Source of the DNA: Pseudomonas sp. UBA5706
GTDB taxonomy: Bacteria > Pseudomonadota > Gammaproteobacteria > Pseudomonadales > Pseudomonadaceae
Assembly: GCF_002419965.1 (NCBI RefSeq)
Contig: NZ_DIHC01000029.1
Span: forward strand, 32,493-96,492
Direction: 5' to 3'
Length of the DNA: 64,000 nt
The notes under the pieces were generated by a model that worked only from the letters and a program-made list of their open reading frames with translations, had not been told where the DNA came from and ran no database searches. The position numbers and the translations under genes are program-made. Numbering within the stretch: position 1 is the first letter of the stretch; the number at the start of each line of letters is the position of its first letter. Shown one piece after another: positions 58,343 through 64,000 of this stretch.

Positions 58343-58708
58343 TTACTTCAGCTCGACTTTAGCGCCTGCTTCTTCCAGAGTTGCTTTGGCTTTGTCAGCA
58401 GCGTCTTTTGCTACTGCTTCCAGCACCAGGGCCGGAGCACCGTCAACGACTGCCTTGGCTTCTTTCAGGCCCAGACCGGTCAGCTCACGAACAGCTTTAA
58501 TAACGTTAACCTTCTTCTCGCCAGCTTCGGTCAGCATGACGTTGAATTCAGTTTGCTCTTCGACAACAGCGGCAGCAGCAGCTGGACCAGCCGAAGCTGC
58601 AGCAGCGCTAACGCCGAATTTTTCTTCGAAAGCTTTGATCAGTTCAACAACCTGCAGAACGGACATTTCAGCTACGGCGTTGAGGATATCGTCTTGAGAG
58701 ATAGACAT
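58343..58708 (-). CDS. rplL: 50S ribosomal protein L7/L12
   Basis: L7/L12 is the multi-copy stalk protein that recruits EF-Tu and EF-G. The 121-residue protein has an N-terminal dimerisation helix (SQDDILNAVAEMSVLQVVEL), an Ala/Gly hinge (AAAASAGPAAAAAVV) and the factor-binding C-domain KVNVIKAVRELTGLGLKEAK. It is 78 bp after rplJ. Confidence 0.98.
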   Translation of the reverse strand: MSISQDDILNAVAEMSVLQVVELIKAFEEKFGVSAAAASAGPAAAAAVVEEQTEFNVMLTEAGEKKVNVIKAVRELTGLGLKEAKAVVDGAPALVLEAVAKDAADKAKATLEEAGAKVELK

Positions 58709-58786
58709 GACTCTAATTCCTGAATTGTGTGAGGGCCTATACGGCCTTCGAAATAAACAAAAATACGCGGAAAGAGGTGTGCGGCC

Positions 58787-59287
58787 TTAAGCTGCAGCAG
58801 CTTCTTTCTGTTCGCGAACTGCCGCCAACGTACGAGCCAATTTGCTGGTAGCGCCTTGAATCACGCTCATCAGCTGGGAAATTGCTTCGTCGCGGGTCGG
58901 CAAGGTTGCCAATACGTCGATCTGATTGGCTGCGAGGAACTTGCCCTCGAACGCAGCTGCCTTGATCTCGAACTTGTCCTGACCCTTAGCAAACTCTTTG
59001 AACAAACGGGCAGCGGCGCCCGGGTGCTCGTTGGAGAAAGCGATCAAGGTCGGGCCAGTGAATGCGTCGTTGAGAACACTGTATTCAGTGTCAGCAACAG
59101 CACGCTTAAGCAAAGTATTACGCACGACACGCACGTATACGCCAGCTTCACGAGCCTCTTTACGGAGTCCGGTCATCGCGCCTACCGTCACACCGCGGGC
59201 ATCAGCCACGACAGCGGACAGAGCGACTTTGGCAGCCTCGTTGACTTCAGCGACGATGGCCTTCTTGTCTTCGAGTTTAATTGCCAC
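58787..59287 (-). CDS. rplJ: 50S ribosomal protein L10
   Basis: L10 anchors the L7/L12 stalk and, as the L10-L12 complex, represses its own mRNA. The 166-residue protein uses a GTG start at 59287 (MAIKLEDKKAIVAEVNEAAK) with GGAG upstream; ARGVTVGAMTGLRKEAREAG and the C-terminal L12-binding helix LARTLAAVREQKEAAAA follow. A 197-bp leader upstream has the expected L10-responsive stem. Confidence 0.98.
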   Translation of the reverse strand: MAIKLEDKKAIVAEVNEAAKVALSAVVADARGVTVGAMTGLRKEAREAGVYVRVVRNTLLKRAVADTEYSVLNDAFTGPTLIAFSNEHPGAAARLFKEFAKGQDKFEIKAAAFEGKFLAANQIDVLATLPTRDEAISQLMSVIQGATSKLARTLAAVREQKEAAAA

Positions 59288-59484
59288 GGGTTCAACTCCT
59301 GCTTGTTACCGTTTCATCTGGCCGGAGCCGGATGTCGTTTTGGTGTCTGATTCGGTAAGGAACCGGGAGCACCATCTGCGTAGGCTTGTGTTTTAAGACT
59401 CGCGCCGCCTACGGTCTTGGATAGCCCCCGCCAGGCAGGGACCCCAATTTGTTGCAAAGGCGCAGCTAACCGCACCCCGCGGTC
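59288..59484 (-). promoter_or_regulatory. L10 leader region upstream of rplJ
   Basis: The 197-bp gap between rplA and rplJ includes a stem formed by CGTAGGC (59379-59385) and GCCTACG (59407-59413). A long hairpin of this kind in the rplJ leader is the L10(L12)4 binding site in gammaproteobacteria. No consensus promoter stands out, so rplJL may partly be read from upstream. Confidence 0.65.
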
Positions 59485-60180
59485 TTACGCGTTCAACGAA
59501 CCTTGGTCGATGACCAAGCCTGGGCCCATAGTGGTGCTCAGGGTAACGCGCTTGACGTAAATGCCTTTCGAAGAAGCTGGCTTGATACGCTTCAGATCAG
59601 CGATCAGGGCTTCAACGTTCTCACGCAGCTTGTCAGCATCAAAACCGACCTTGCCAACCGAGGTATGGATGATGCCATTTTTATCAGTGCGATAACGAAC
59701 CTGACCAGCCTTGGCGTTTTTTACCGCGCTAGCTACGTCTGGGGTAACGGTACCGACTTTCGGGTTAGGCATCAGGCCACGAGGGCCGAGGATCTGACCC
59801 AGTTGACCTACAACACGCATTGCGTCCGGAGAGGCAATAACGACGTCATAGTTCAGGTCGCCGCCTTTCATTTCGGCAGCCAGGTCGTCCATGCCAACGC
59901 GGTCGGCGCCGGCAGCCAGAGCTGCTTCAGCTGCTGGACCCTGAGTGAAGACAGCAACACGAACAGTCTTGCCAGTGCCGTGCGGCAGCACAGTGGCGCT
60001 ACGGACGACCTGGTCGGATTTACGCGGATCAACGCCGAGGTTTACGGCGACGTCCACGGACTCGCTGAACTTCACTGTCGACAACTCTGTCAGCAAAGTT
60101 GCAGCGTCGTTGAAGCTATAAGACTTGCCCGCTTCAATTTTGGAAGCGATTGCCTTTTGACGTTTGGTCAGCTTAGCCAT
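59485..60180 (-). CDS. rplA: 50S ribosomal protein L1
   Basis: L1 forms the stalk that releases E-site tRNA and represses the rplKA mRNA. The 231-residue protein has MAKLTKRQKAIASKIEAGKS, DVAVNLGVDPRKSDQVVRSA and the RNA-binding GPRGLMPNPKVGTVTPDVA. Its ATG overlaps the rplK stop by one base. Confidence 0.98.
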   Translation of the reverse strand: MAKLTKRQKAIASKIEAGKSYSFNDAATLLTELSTVKFSESVDVAVNLGVDPRKSDQVVRSATVLPHGTGKTVRVAVFTQGPAAEAALAAGADRVGMDDLAAEMKGGDLNYDVVIASPDAMRVVGQLGQILGPRGLMPNPKVGTVTPDVASAVKNAKAGQVRYRTDKNGIIHTSVGKVGFDADKLRENVEALIADLKRIKPASSKGIYVKRVTLSTTMGPGLVIDQGSLNA

Positions 60181-60611
60181 TACACACCCTCCACGTTAAG
60201 GCCCATGCTACGAGCAGAACCGGCGATGGTGCGCACGGCTGCTTCCATGTCAGCAGCAGTAAGATCCGCGTTTTTGGTCTTCGCGATCTCTTCCAGCTGA
60301 GCACGGGTAACAGTGCCAACTTTGACGGTGTTCGGACGAGCCGAGCCGCTGGTCAAGCCAGCTGCTTTTTTCAGCAGAACCGATGCAGGGGTACTTTTGG
60401 TTTCAAAAGTGAAGCTGCGGTCGCTGTAAACAGTGATGATCACTGGAGTCGGCAGACCTGGCTCAAGACCCTGAGTACGGGCGTTGAAGGCCTTGCAGAA
60501 TTCCATGATGTTCACGCCATGCTGACCCAGAGCAGGACCAACTGGCGGGCTCGGGTTAGCCTGAGCAGCTTTCACTTGAAGCTTGATGTAAGCGGTAATC
60601 TTCTTGGCCAT
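60180..60611 (-). CDS. rplK: 50S ribosomal protein L11
   Basis: L11 lies in the GTPase-associated centre and is needed for RelA activation. The 143-residue protein starts at 60611 with MAKKITAYIKLQVKAAQANP; four extra in-frame codons upstream are not conserved. Motifs PPVGPALGQHGVNIMEFCKA and the C-terminal MGLNVEGV are typical. The start is 119 bp after the nusG stop. Confidence 0.98.
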   Translation of the reverse strand: MAKKITAYIKLQVKAAQANPSPPVGPALGQHGVNIMEFCKAFNARTQGLEPGLPTPVIITVYSDRSFTFETKSTPASVLLKKAAGLTSGSARPNTVKVGTVTRAQLEEIAKTKNADLTAADMEAAVRTIAGSARSMGLNVEGV

Positions 60612-60681
60612 GAGGCACTCCAATTACGGGTTCGAACGCCTCGAAAGGCTCCCCGGTTACTTGCGCGTTTATCCCAGTGAC

Positions 60682-60712
60682 GAAAAAACCCCACAGCCCA
60701 AGGCTGCGGGGT
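60682..60712 (-). terminator. Rho-independent terminator of secE-nusG
   Basis: On the minus strand, ACCCCGCAGCC-TTG-GGCTGTGGGGT is followed by TTTTTTCG. It lies 19 bp after the nusG stop and separates trpT-secE-nusG from rplKA. Confidence 0.93.
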
Positions 60713-60730
60713 ATGGGATTTCCGGCTCAG

Positions 60731-61264
60731 CTATGCCTTCTCGACCTGGCTGAACTCGAGCTCCACCGGAGTAGAGCGTCCGAAAATAAGCACAGCCACT
60801 TGGATCCGGCTCTTTTCGTAGTTAACTTCTTCAACCGTACCGTTGAAATCCGCAAACGGACCATCGGTAACGCGAACCACTTCACCCGGCTCGAATAATG
60901 TCTTCGGCTTAGGCTTGTCGCTGCCATCAGCAACGCGACGCAGGATAGCTTCCGCCTCCTTGTCGGTGATCGGCGCAGGCTTATCTGCCGTCCCACCGAT
61001 GAAGCCCATGACACGAGGAGTATCCTTGACCAAGTGCCAAGTACCCTCATTCATGTCCATCTGGACAAGCACATAACCAGGAAAGAATTTACGTTCGCTT
61101 TTGCGCTTCTGGCCATTACGCATCTCCACCACTTCTTCGGTAGGGACCAGAATTTCGCCAAAACCATCTTCCATGCCTGCCAGCTTTACACGCTCAATCA
61201 GAGAGCGCATAACATGCTTCTCGTAACCCGAGTAGGCATGCACTACGTACCAACGCTTAGCCAC
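60731..61264 (-). CDS. nusG: Transcription termination/antitermination factor NusG
   Basis: NusG binds RNA polymerase, suppresses pausing, and couples transcription to Rho or to S10 of the ribosome. The 177-residue protein begins MAKRWYVVHAYSGYEKHVMR (NGN domain) and ends with the KOW domain FEPGEVVRVTDGPFADFNGT. It is 9 bp after secE. Confidence 0.98.
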   Translation of the reverse strand: MAKRWYVVHAYSGYEKHVMRSLIERVKLAGMEDGFGEILVPTEEVVEMRNGQKRKSERKFFPGYVLVQMDMNEGTWHLVKDTPRVMGFIGGTADKPAPITDKEAEAILRRVADGSDKPKPKTLFEPGEVVRVTDGPFADFNGTVEEVNYEKSRIQVAVLIFGRSTPVELEFSQVEKA

Positions 61265-61273
61265 GGGACACCC

Positions 61274-61642
61274 TTAGCCGACGATCAAGGAAACAAGCCA
61301 GCCGAGCAGGGAATCTAATCCCCACAACAGCAGCGCCATAACCAAAACCACAGCCACCACAATGAGGGTAGTCTGAGTGGTTTCTTGACGAGTAGGCCAT
61401 ACGACTTTACGAATCTCAGCGCGAGCTTCCTTGGCCAACACGAAGAAAGCTCGGCCCTTGCCGGTCTGCAACCCTACATAAGCTGCGACAGCGGCAATAA
61501 TGAGCAGAGCAAGCACGCGATACAGGATTGGCTGCGCGGAGTAGTATTGATTTCCGACGACACCCACGACGACGAGAAGGACTACTACTAGCCACTTCAC
61601 AAGATCAAAACGGGAGTCAGGGGCTTCAGCCTTTGGATTCAT
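61274..61642 (-). CDS. secE: Preprotein translocase subunit SecE
   Basis: SecE stabilises SecY in the inner membrane. The 122-residue protein is the three-helix gammaproteobacterial form: two N-terminal helices (LVKWLVVVLLVVVGVVGNQ; LYRVLALLIIAAVAAYVGL) and the conserved cytoplasmic hinge plus helix KEARAEIRKVVWPTRQETTQ. It is co-transcribed with the upstream tRNA-Trp and the downstream nusG. Confidence 0.97.
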   Translation of the reverse strand: MNPKAEAPDSRFDLVKWLVVVLLVVVGVVGNQYYSAQPILYRVLALLIIAAVAAYVGLQTGKGRAFFVLAKEARAEIRKVVWPTRQETTQTTLIVVAVVLVMALLLWGLDSLLGWLVSLIVG

Positions 61643-61687
61643 CTACTAAAATCCTGTGAAAAGAAAGCCAGACACATTACGTGAATC

Positions 61688-61763
61688 TGGCAGGTCAGGA
61701 GGGAATCGAACCCCCAACCTACGGTTTTGGAGACCGTCGCTCTGCCAATTGAGCTACTGACCT
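61688..61763 (-). tRNA. tRNA-Trp (anticodon CCA)
   Basis: A 76-nt cloverleaf including encoded CCA. Acceptor AGGTCAG pairs with CTGACCT, the anticodon loop is CTCCAAA (anticodon CCA), and the T loop is GTTCGATTC. It lies 45 bp upstream of secE on the same strand, with its own promoter. Confidence 0.97.
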
Positions 61764-61784
61764 AAAAGCAAAATCAGGCCGACC

Positions 61785-61813
61785 ATTATGCGGACCCGAC
61801 AAGAAGTTTTCAA
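61785..61813 (-). promoter_or_regulatory. Promoter of tRNA-Trp-secE-nusG
   Basis: On the minus strand, TTGAAA (61808-61813) and CATAAT (61785-61790) are spaced by 17 bp. A GC-rich discriminator (GGTCGGCC) follows, a feature of stringently controlled stable-RNA promoters. The tRNA begins about 20 nt downstream of the -10. Confidence 0.82.
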
Positions 61814-61917
61814 CAGCTATCCTACAATATCGCACGGATGCGCATCGAATCGCTGCAGGAGCCACTATCACCGAGGCGCGAAGCCAATACACCAAGCGAA
61901 ACGTGACACCTAAAACA

Positions 61918-61943
61918 AAGGCAGATACTTTCATATCTGCCTT
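61918..61943 (-). terminator. Terminator after the tRNA-Tyr-Gly-Thr cluster
   Basis: On the minus strand, AAGGCAGATA-TGAAAG-TATCTGCCTT is followed by TGTTTTAGG. It starts 5 bp after the tRNA-Thr 3' end, where other pseudomonads continue into tufB. Confidence 0.8.
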
Positions 61944-61948
61944 AGTAA

Positions 61949-62024
61949 TGGAGCTCTTGAGCGGATTTGAACCGCTGACCTCACCCTTACCAAGGGTGTG
62001 CTCTACCAACTGAGCTACAAGAGC
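61949..62024 (-). tRNA. tRNA-Thr (anticodon GGT)
   Basis: A 76-nt tRNA with encoded CCA. Acceptor GCTCTTG pairs with CAAGAGC, the anticodon loop is CTTGGTAAG (anticodon GGT), and the T loop is GTTCAAATC. It is the last of the three-tRNA transcript. Confidence 0.97.
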
Positions 62025-62050
62025 GAAACACATTGCACAACCAACAAAAC

Positions 62051-62124
<74 letters not shown>

Positions 62125-62148
62125 CGAGCATGTCGCTTACGCTCGAAA

Positions 62149-62235
<87 letters not shown>

Positions 62236-62248
62236 TAAGCGAGGCAGC

Positions 62249-62276
62249 ATTCTATCTTATGCTGCCCTTCTGTCAA
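62249..62276 (-). promoter_or_regulatory. Promoter of the tRNA-Tyr-Gly-Thr operon
   Basis: On the minus strand, TTGACA (62271-62276, consensus) and TAGAAT (62249-62254) are spaced by 16 bp. The tRNA-Tyr begins 13 bp after the -10, so the leader is very short. This is one of the strongest sigma-70 matches in the window. Confidence 0.9.
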
Positions 62277-62377
62277 CCTTTTTCTCAATAAAAACTTGAG
62301 GTTACAAACATTGACTCTTGCTTCACAGGCGTTTCAAACTTATCTTGCACTGCGAAGCGGGCGCCATTCTATGCAAA

Positions 62378-62815
62378 CTATTCAGCCGTTGCAATGCCCT
62401 CGCACAACATTATTTTATTTTTTAGCTGAGGAAAGTCGTGCTTCAGTCCACTTAACAACGCGTCGTCGAAAAGGCGCCGGCTACCAGGTGCAACTTTCAA
62501 CCAGTAGATTGCGCCAGAGCTATCTACCCGCTTGCCGAATTGCGTCTGGATATCCAGACTTGTCAGTCGCTGCTCCACCGTCCTCGCCTGGCTTTGAGAA
62601 AGCTCCCCACCTAGATAGAGACACTCGTCCGCGACGGGACTTGAGTTCGACGCGGCCTTCTCTTCTCCAGCCTCGCTCAAAAGCCGAAGGCCCTGTTGAT
62701 TCCCTTTGTAAAGCGAAAGCGGAGTCACTTCTTTCGGCCTCAAAGGAGCGCTCTGCTGATGCCACCCGTAGTAAAAAAAATTCAACATCAATAAAAGCAA
62801 AAACACCCAACGCAT
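62378..62815 (-). CDS. Small membrane-anchored conserved protein with an SPOR-like C-terminus
   Basis: A 145-residue protein. The start at 62815 has GAGG 5 bp upstream and gives an N-terminal anchor (MRWVFLLLLMLNFFYYGWHQ). A polar linker (about 20-60) is followed by a domain with CLYLGGELSQSQARTVEQRL, ASLDIQTQF-type and YWLKVAP segments, reminiscent of SPOR domains that bind denuded septal peptidoglycan. The same gene lies next to tRNA-Tyr in other pseudomonads. Function is not established; SPOR assignment is tentative. Confidence 0.75.
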   Translation of the reverse strand: MRWVFLLLLMLNFFYYGWHQQSAPLRPKEVTPLSLYKGNQQGLRLLSEAGEEKAASNSSPVADECLYLGGELSQSQARTVEQRLTSLDIQTQFGKRVDSSGAIYWLKVAPGSRRLFDDALLSGLKHDFPQLKNKIMLCEGIATAE

Positions 62816-62894
62816 AACGACCTCATTACTACCATCAAGCACCAGGACGAGAGCGTCTGTGACCCATTGAGCTCACAGCAGGATAGTTTTCGGC

Positions 62895-63848
62895 TTACTC
62901 ACGCAGCCTTAGACTAAGTTCTCCCCCGCTGAACGCGTGCACCTGTTCACCGACCTTCAAGCGCAACGCACCGATCGCATCGATTCCAACCACGATCCCT
63001 TCAATAGCAGTTGAACCGGCCAGCAGCGTAACGTTTTGATTTTGCCAAAGATGATTGCGCTCCCACTCCTCCTGAAACGCAACAAATCCTTGGCTGCGGT
63101 GGGCCGCGAGGTACTCTTTCAGATCAGCACTCAACCGTGCAGCGATTTGGTTGCGATCCAGGCTTGCGCCGGTTTCCAGCATCATAGATGTCCACAGCTG
63201 ATCAACTTCCTCAGAGGCCCGCATGTTGACGTTGATTCCGATACCGATGACTACATGACAGACATCGGCAGGGTCACCAGTGAGTTCTAGAAGCACACCA
63301 GCGAGCTTGCGCCGGCCGACGAGAATATCATTGGGCCACTTAAGCCCAGCACCGTCGACGCCCATCTCGCGTAGCATTTTTACGACCGCCAAACCTACCA
63401 GAAGACTAAGTCCTTCCAATTGGCGCATGCCACCGTCAATGCGTAAGGCCAAACTGTAGTAGAGGTTCTCAGCGTACGGGCTGGCCCACTTGCGTCCACG
63501 GCGTCCTCTACCAGCTGTTTGCTGCTCTGCAAGCACTAGTAAAGGGAGGGATACCCCTTGTCCGGCTAGTCGCATCGCTTCGGCGTTTGTGGAGTCGATC
63601 GTATCGTGCACATGAATCGACCATCCGGCATCACTCTGGTTATCTCTTAGCCATTGCTGATTCAGCAGATACAGTGGCGAGGCAAGGCGATAACCACGGC
63701 CACGGACTTTATGAATCTCCAGCCCGGTCTCCGCCTCAAGCTGCTGAAGCCTTTTCCAGACAGCGCTACGACTGACTCCAACCGCGACGCCCAGGTCTTC
63801 ACCAGAATGGAATGCCCCATCGCTTAGAAGCTTTAACAATGTCCGCAT
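62895..63848 (-). CDS. birA: Biotin protein ligase / biotin operon repressor BirA
   Basis: BirA activates biotin to biotinyl-AMP, attaches it to acetyl-CoA carboxylase carrier protein, and can repress bio genes. The 317-residue protein has an N-terminal winged helix (LLKLLSDGAFHSGEDLGVAV, GVSRSAVWKRLQQLE, about 3-60), so it is the bifunctional class. The catalytic domain has EQQTAGRGRRGRKWASP (biotinyl-AMP loop, about 109-125), LKWPNDILVGRRKLAGVLLE and GIGINVN, and a C-terminal SH3-like domain (IEGIVVGIDAIGALRLKVG). In many pseudomonads coaX follows directly; it does not here. Confidence 0.96.
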   Translation of the reverse strand: MRTLLKLLSDGAFHSGEDLGVAVGVSRSAVWKRLQQLEAETGLEIHKVRGRGYRLASPLYLLNQQWLRDNQSDAGWSIHVHDTIDSTNAEAMRLAGQGVSLPLLVLAEQQTAGRGRRGRKWASPYAENLYYSLALRIDGGMRQLEGLSLLVGLAVVKMLREMGVDGAGLKWPNDILVGRRKLAGVLLELTGDPADVCHVVIGIGINVNMRASEEVDQLWTSMMLETGASLDRNQIAARLSADLKEYLAAHRSQGFVAFQEEWERNHLWQNQNVTLLAGSTAIEGIVVGIDAIGALRLKVGEQVHAFSGGELSLRLRE

Positions 63849-63984
63849 CGGTCATACGCCTGGCAATAAGGGACGCATAATAGCGATGCATACTGCCGGT
63901 GCATATATGCAGCGCTCACGCGATTGGCCCCAAGTGCCGTGTCGCTTTAGGTCGTGAGACAGGGGAAGTCCACTTTCTTCGCGC

Positions 63985-64000
63985 AAAAACAAAACCCCAC
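63985..64000 (-). terminator. Truncated rho-independent terminator at the right edge
   Basis: On the minus strand the window begins GTGGGGTTTTGTTTTTGCGCG: the right half of a GC stem followed by a T-rich tail. The left half lies outside the window. In P. aeruginosa an rRNA operon ends upstream of birA on the same strand, so this is probably an rrn terminator. Confidence 0.55.

Noticed and set aside
62842..62895. Remnant of coaX
   Set aside because: The frames leading into the SPOR-like gene read ALVLVLDGSNEVV, which does not match known CoaX ends well enough to call a pseudogene.

Overview
The window is a 64-kb stretch of Pseudomonas chromosome, almost all of it core housekeeping DNA. Gene content and order follow two blocks known from P. 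aeruginosa: pgpA-thiL-nusB-rib-nrdR through a zinc-responsive operon and ompW/oprG, and ssb-uvrA-ferritin followed by the whole str/S10/spc/alpha/rpoBC ribosomal supercluster. A single tuf gene and REP palindromes of the GTGGGAGCGAATTC / GCGGGCTTGCTCGCG type point to the fluorescens/syringae side of the genus. That placement is inferred from memory of related genomes, not from an alignment.

Layout. 1-5.8 kb (minus strand): pgpA (cut by the left edge), thiL, nusB and the riboflavin genes ribH, ribBA, ribE, ribD, with nrdR at the head. 6-8.6 kb: a YbaY-type lipoprotein and a methyltransferase overlapping by 4 bp, a thioredoxin-TPR protein, a REP pair and a small conserved hypothetical. 8.7-11.9 kb: a zinc operon (His-rich zrgA-like protein, ABC ATPase, FtsX-type permease, DUF3299 protein) behind a near-consensus Zur box. 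12-15 kb: ompW behind a candidate Anr/Fnr box, then on the other strand an epimerase and an RmlD-like protein without its catalytic Tyr and Lys. 15-25.3 kb: the large helicase Lhr, an MscS-type channel, a TetR regulator with a perfect palindrome inside its promoter and an adjacent DUF1348 gene, and katB-ankB behind a candidate OxyR site.

25.6-31.2 kb: ssb and a YajR-like MFS transporter, divergent uvrA, and a haem-less ferritin of the BfrA/FtnA type. 31.4-61.6 kb (minus strand): rplQ, rpoA, the alpha, spc and S10 operons, tuf, fusA, rpsG, rpsL, rpoC, rpoB, rplL, rplJ, rplA, rplK, nusG, secE. 61.7-62.2 kb: tRNA-Trp, -Thr, -Gly, -Tyr. 62.4-63.8 kb: a small membrane-anchored protein and birA. 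The right edge appears to cut the terminator of an upstream transcript, probably an rRNA operon.

The translation cluster is divided into transcription units by junctions where a rho-independent terminator lies against, or overlaps, the -35 box of the next sigma-70 promoter (tuf/rpsJ, rpsN/rpsH, rpmJ/rpsM). Further promoters are visible before rpsL, tRNA-Trp and tRNA-Tyr. Compared with P. aeruginosa, three genes appear to be missing from their usual places: tufB (between tRNA-Thr and tRNA-Trp), coaX (next to birA) and katA (between the ferritin gene and rplQ). I found no insertion sequence, prophage, CRISPR array, toxin-antitoxin pair or defence system, and nothing I would call a new multi-gene system. 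The more unusual items are regulatory junctions, degenerate catalytic domains and gene absences.
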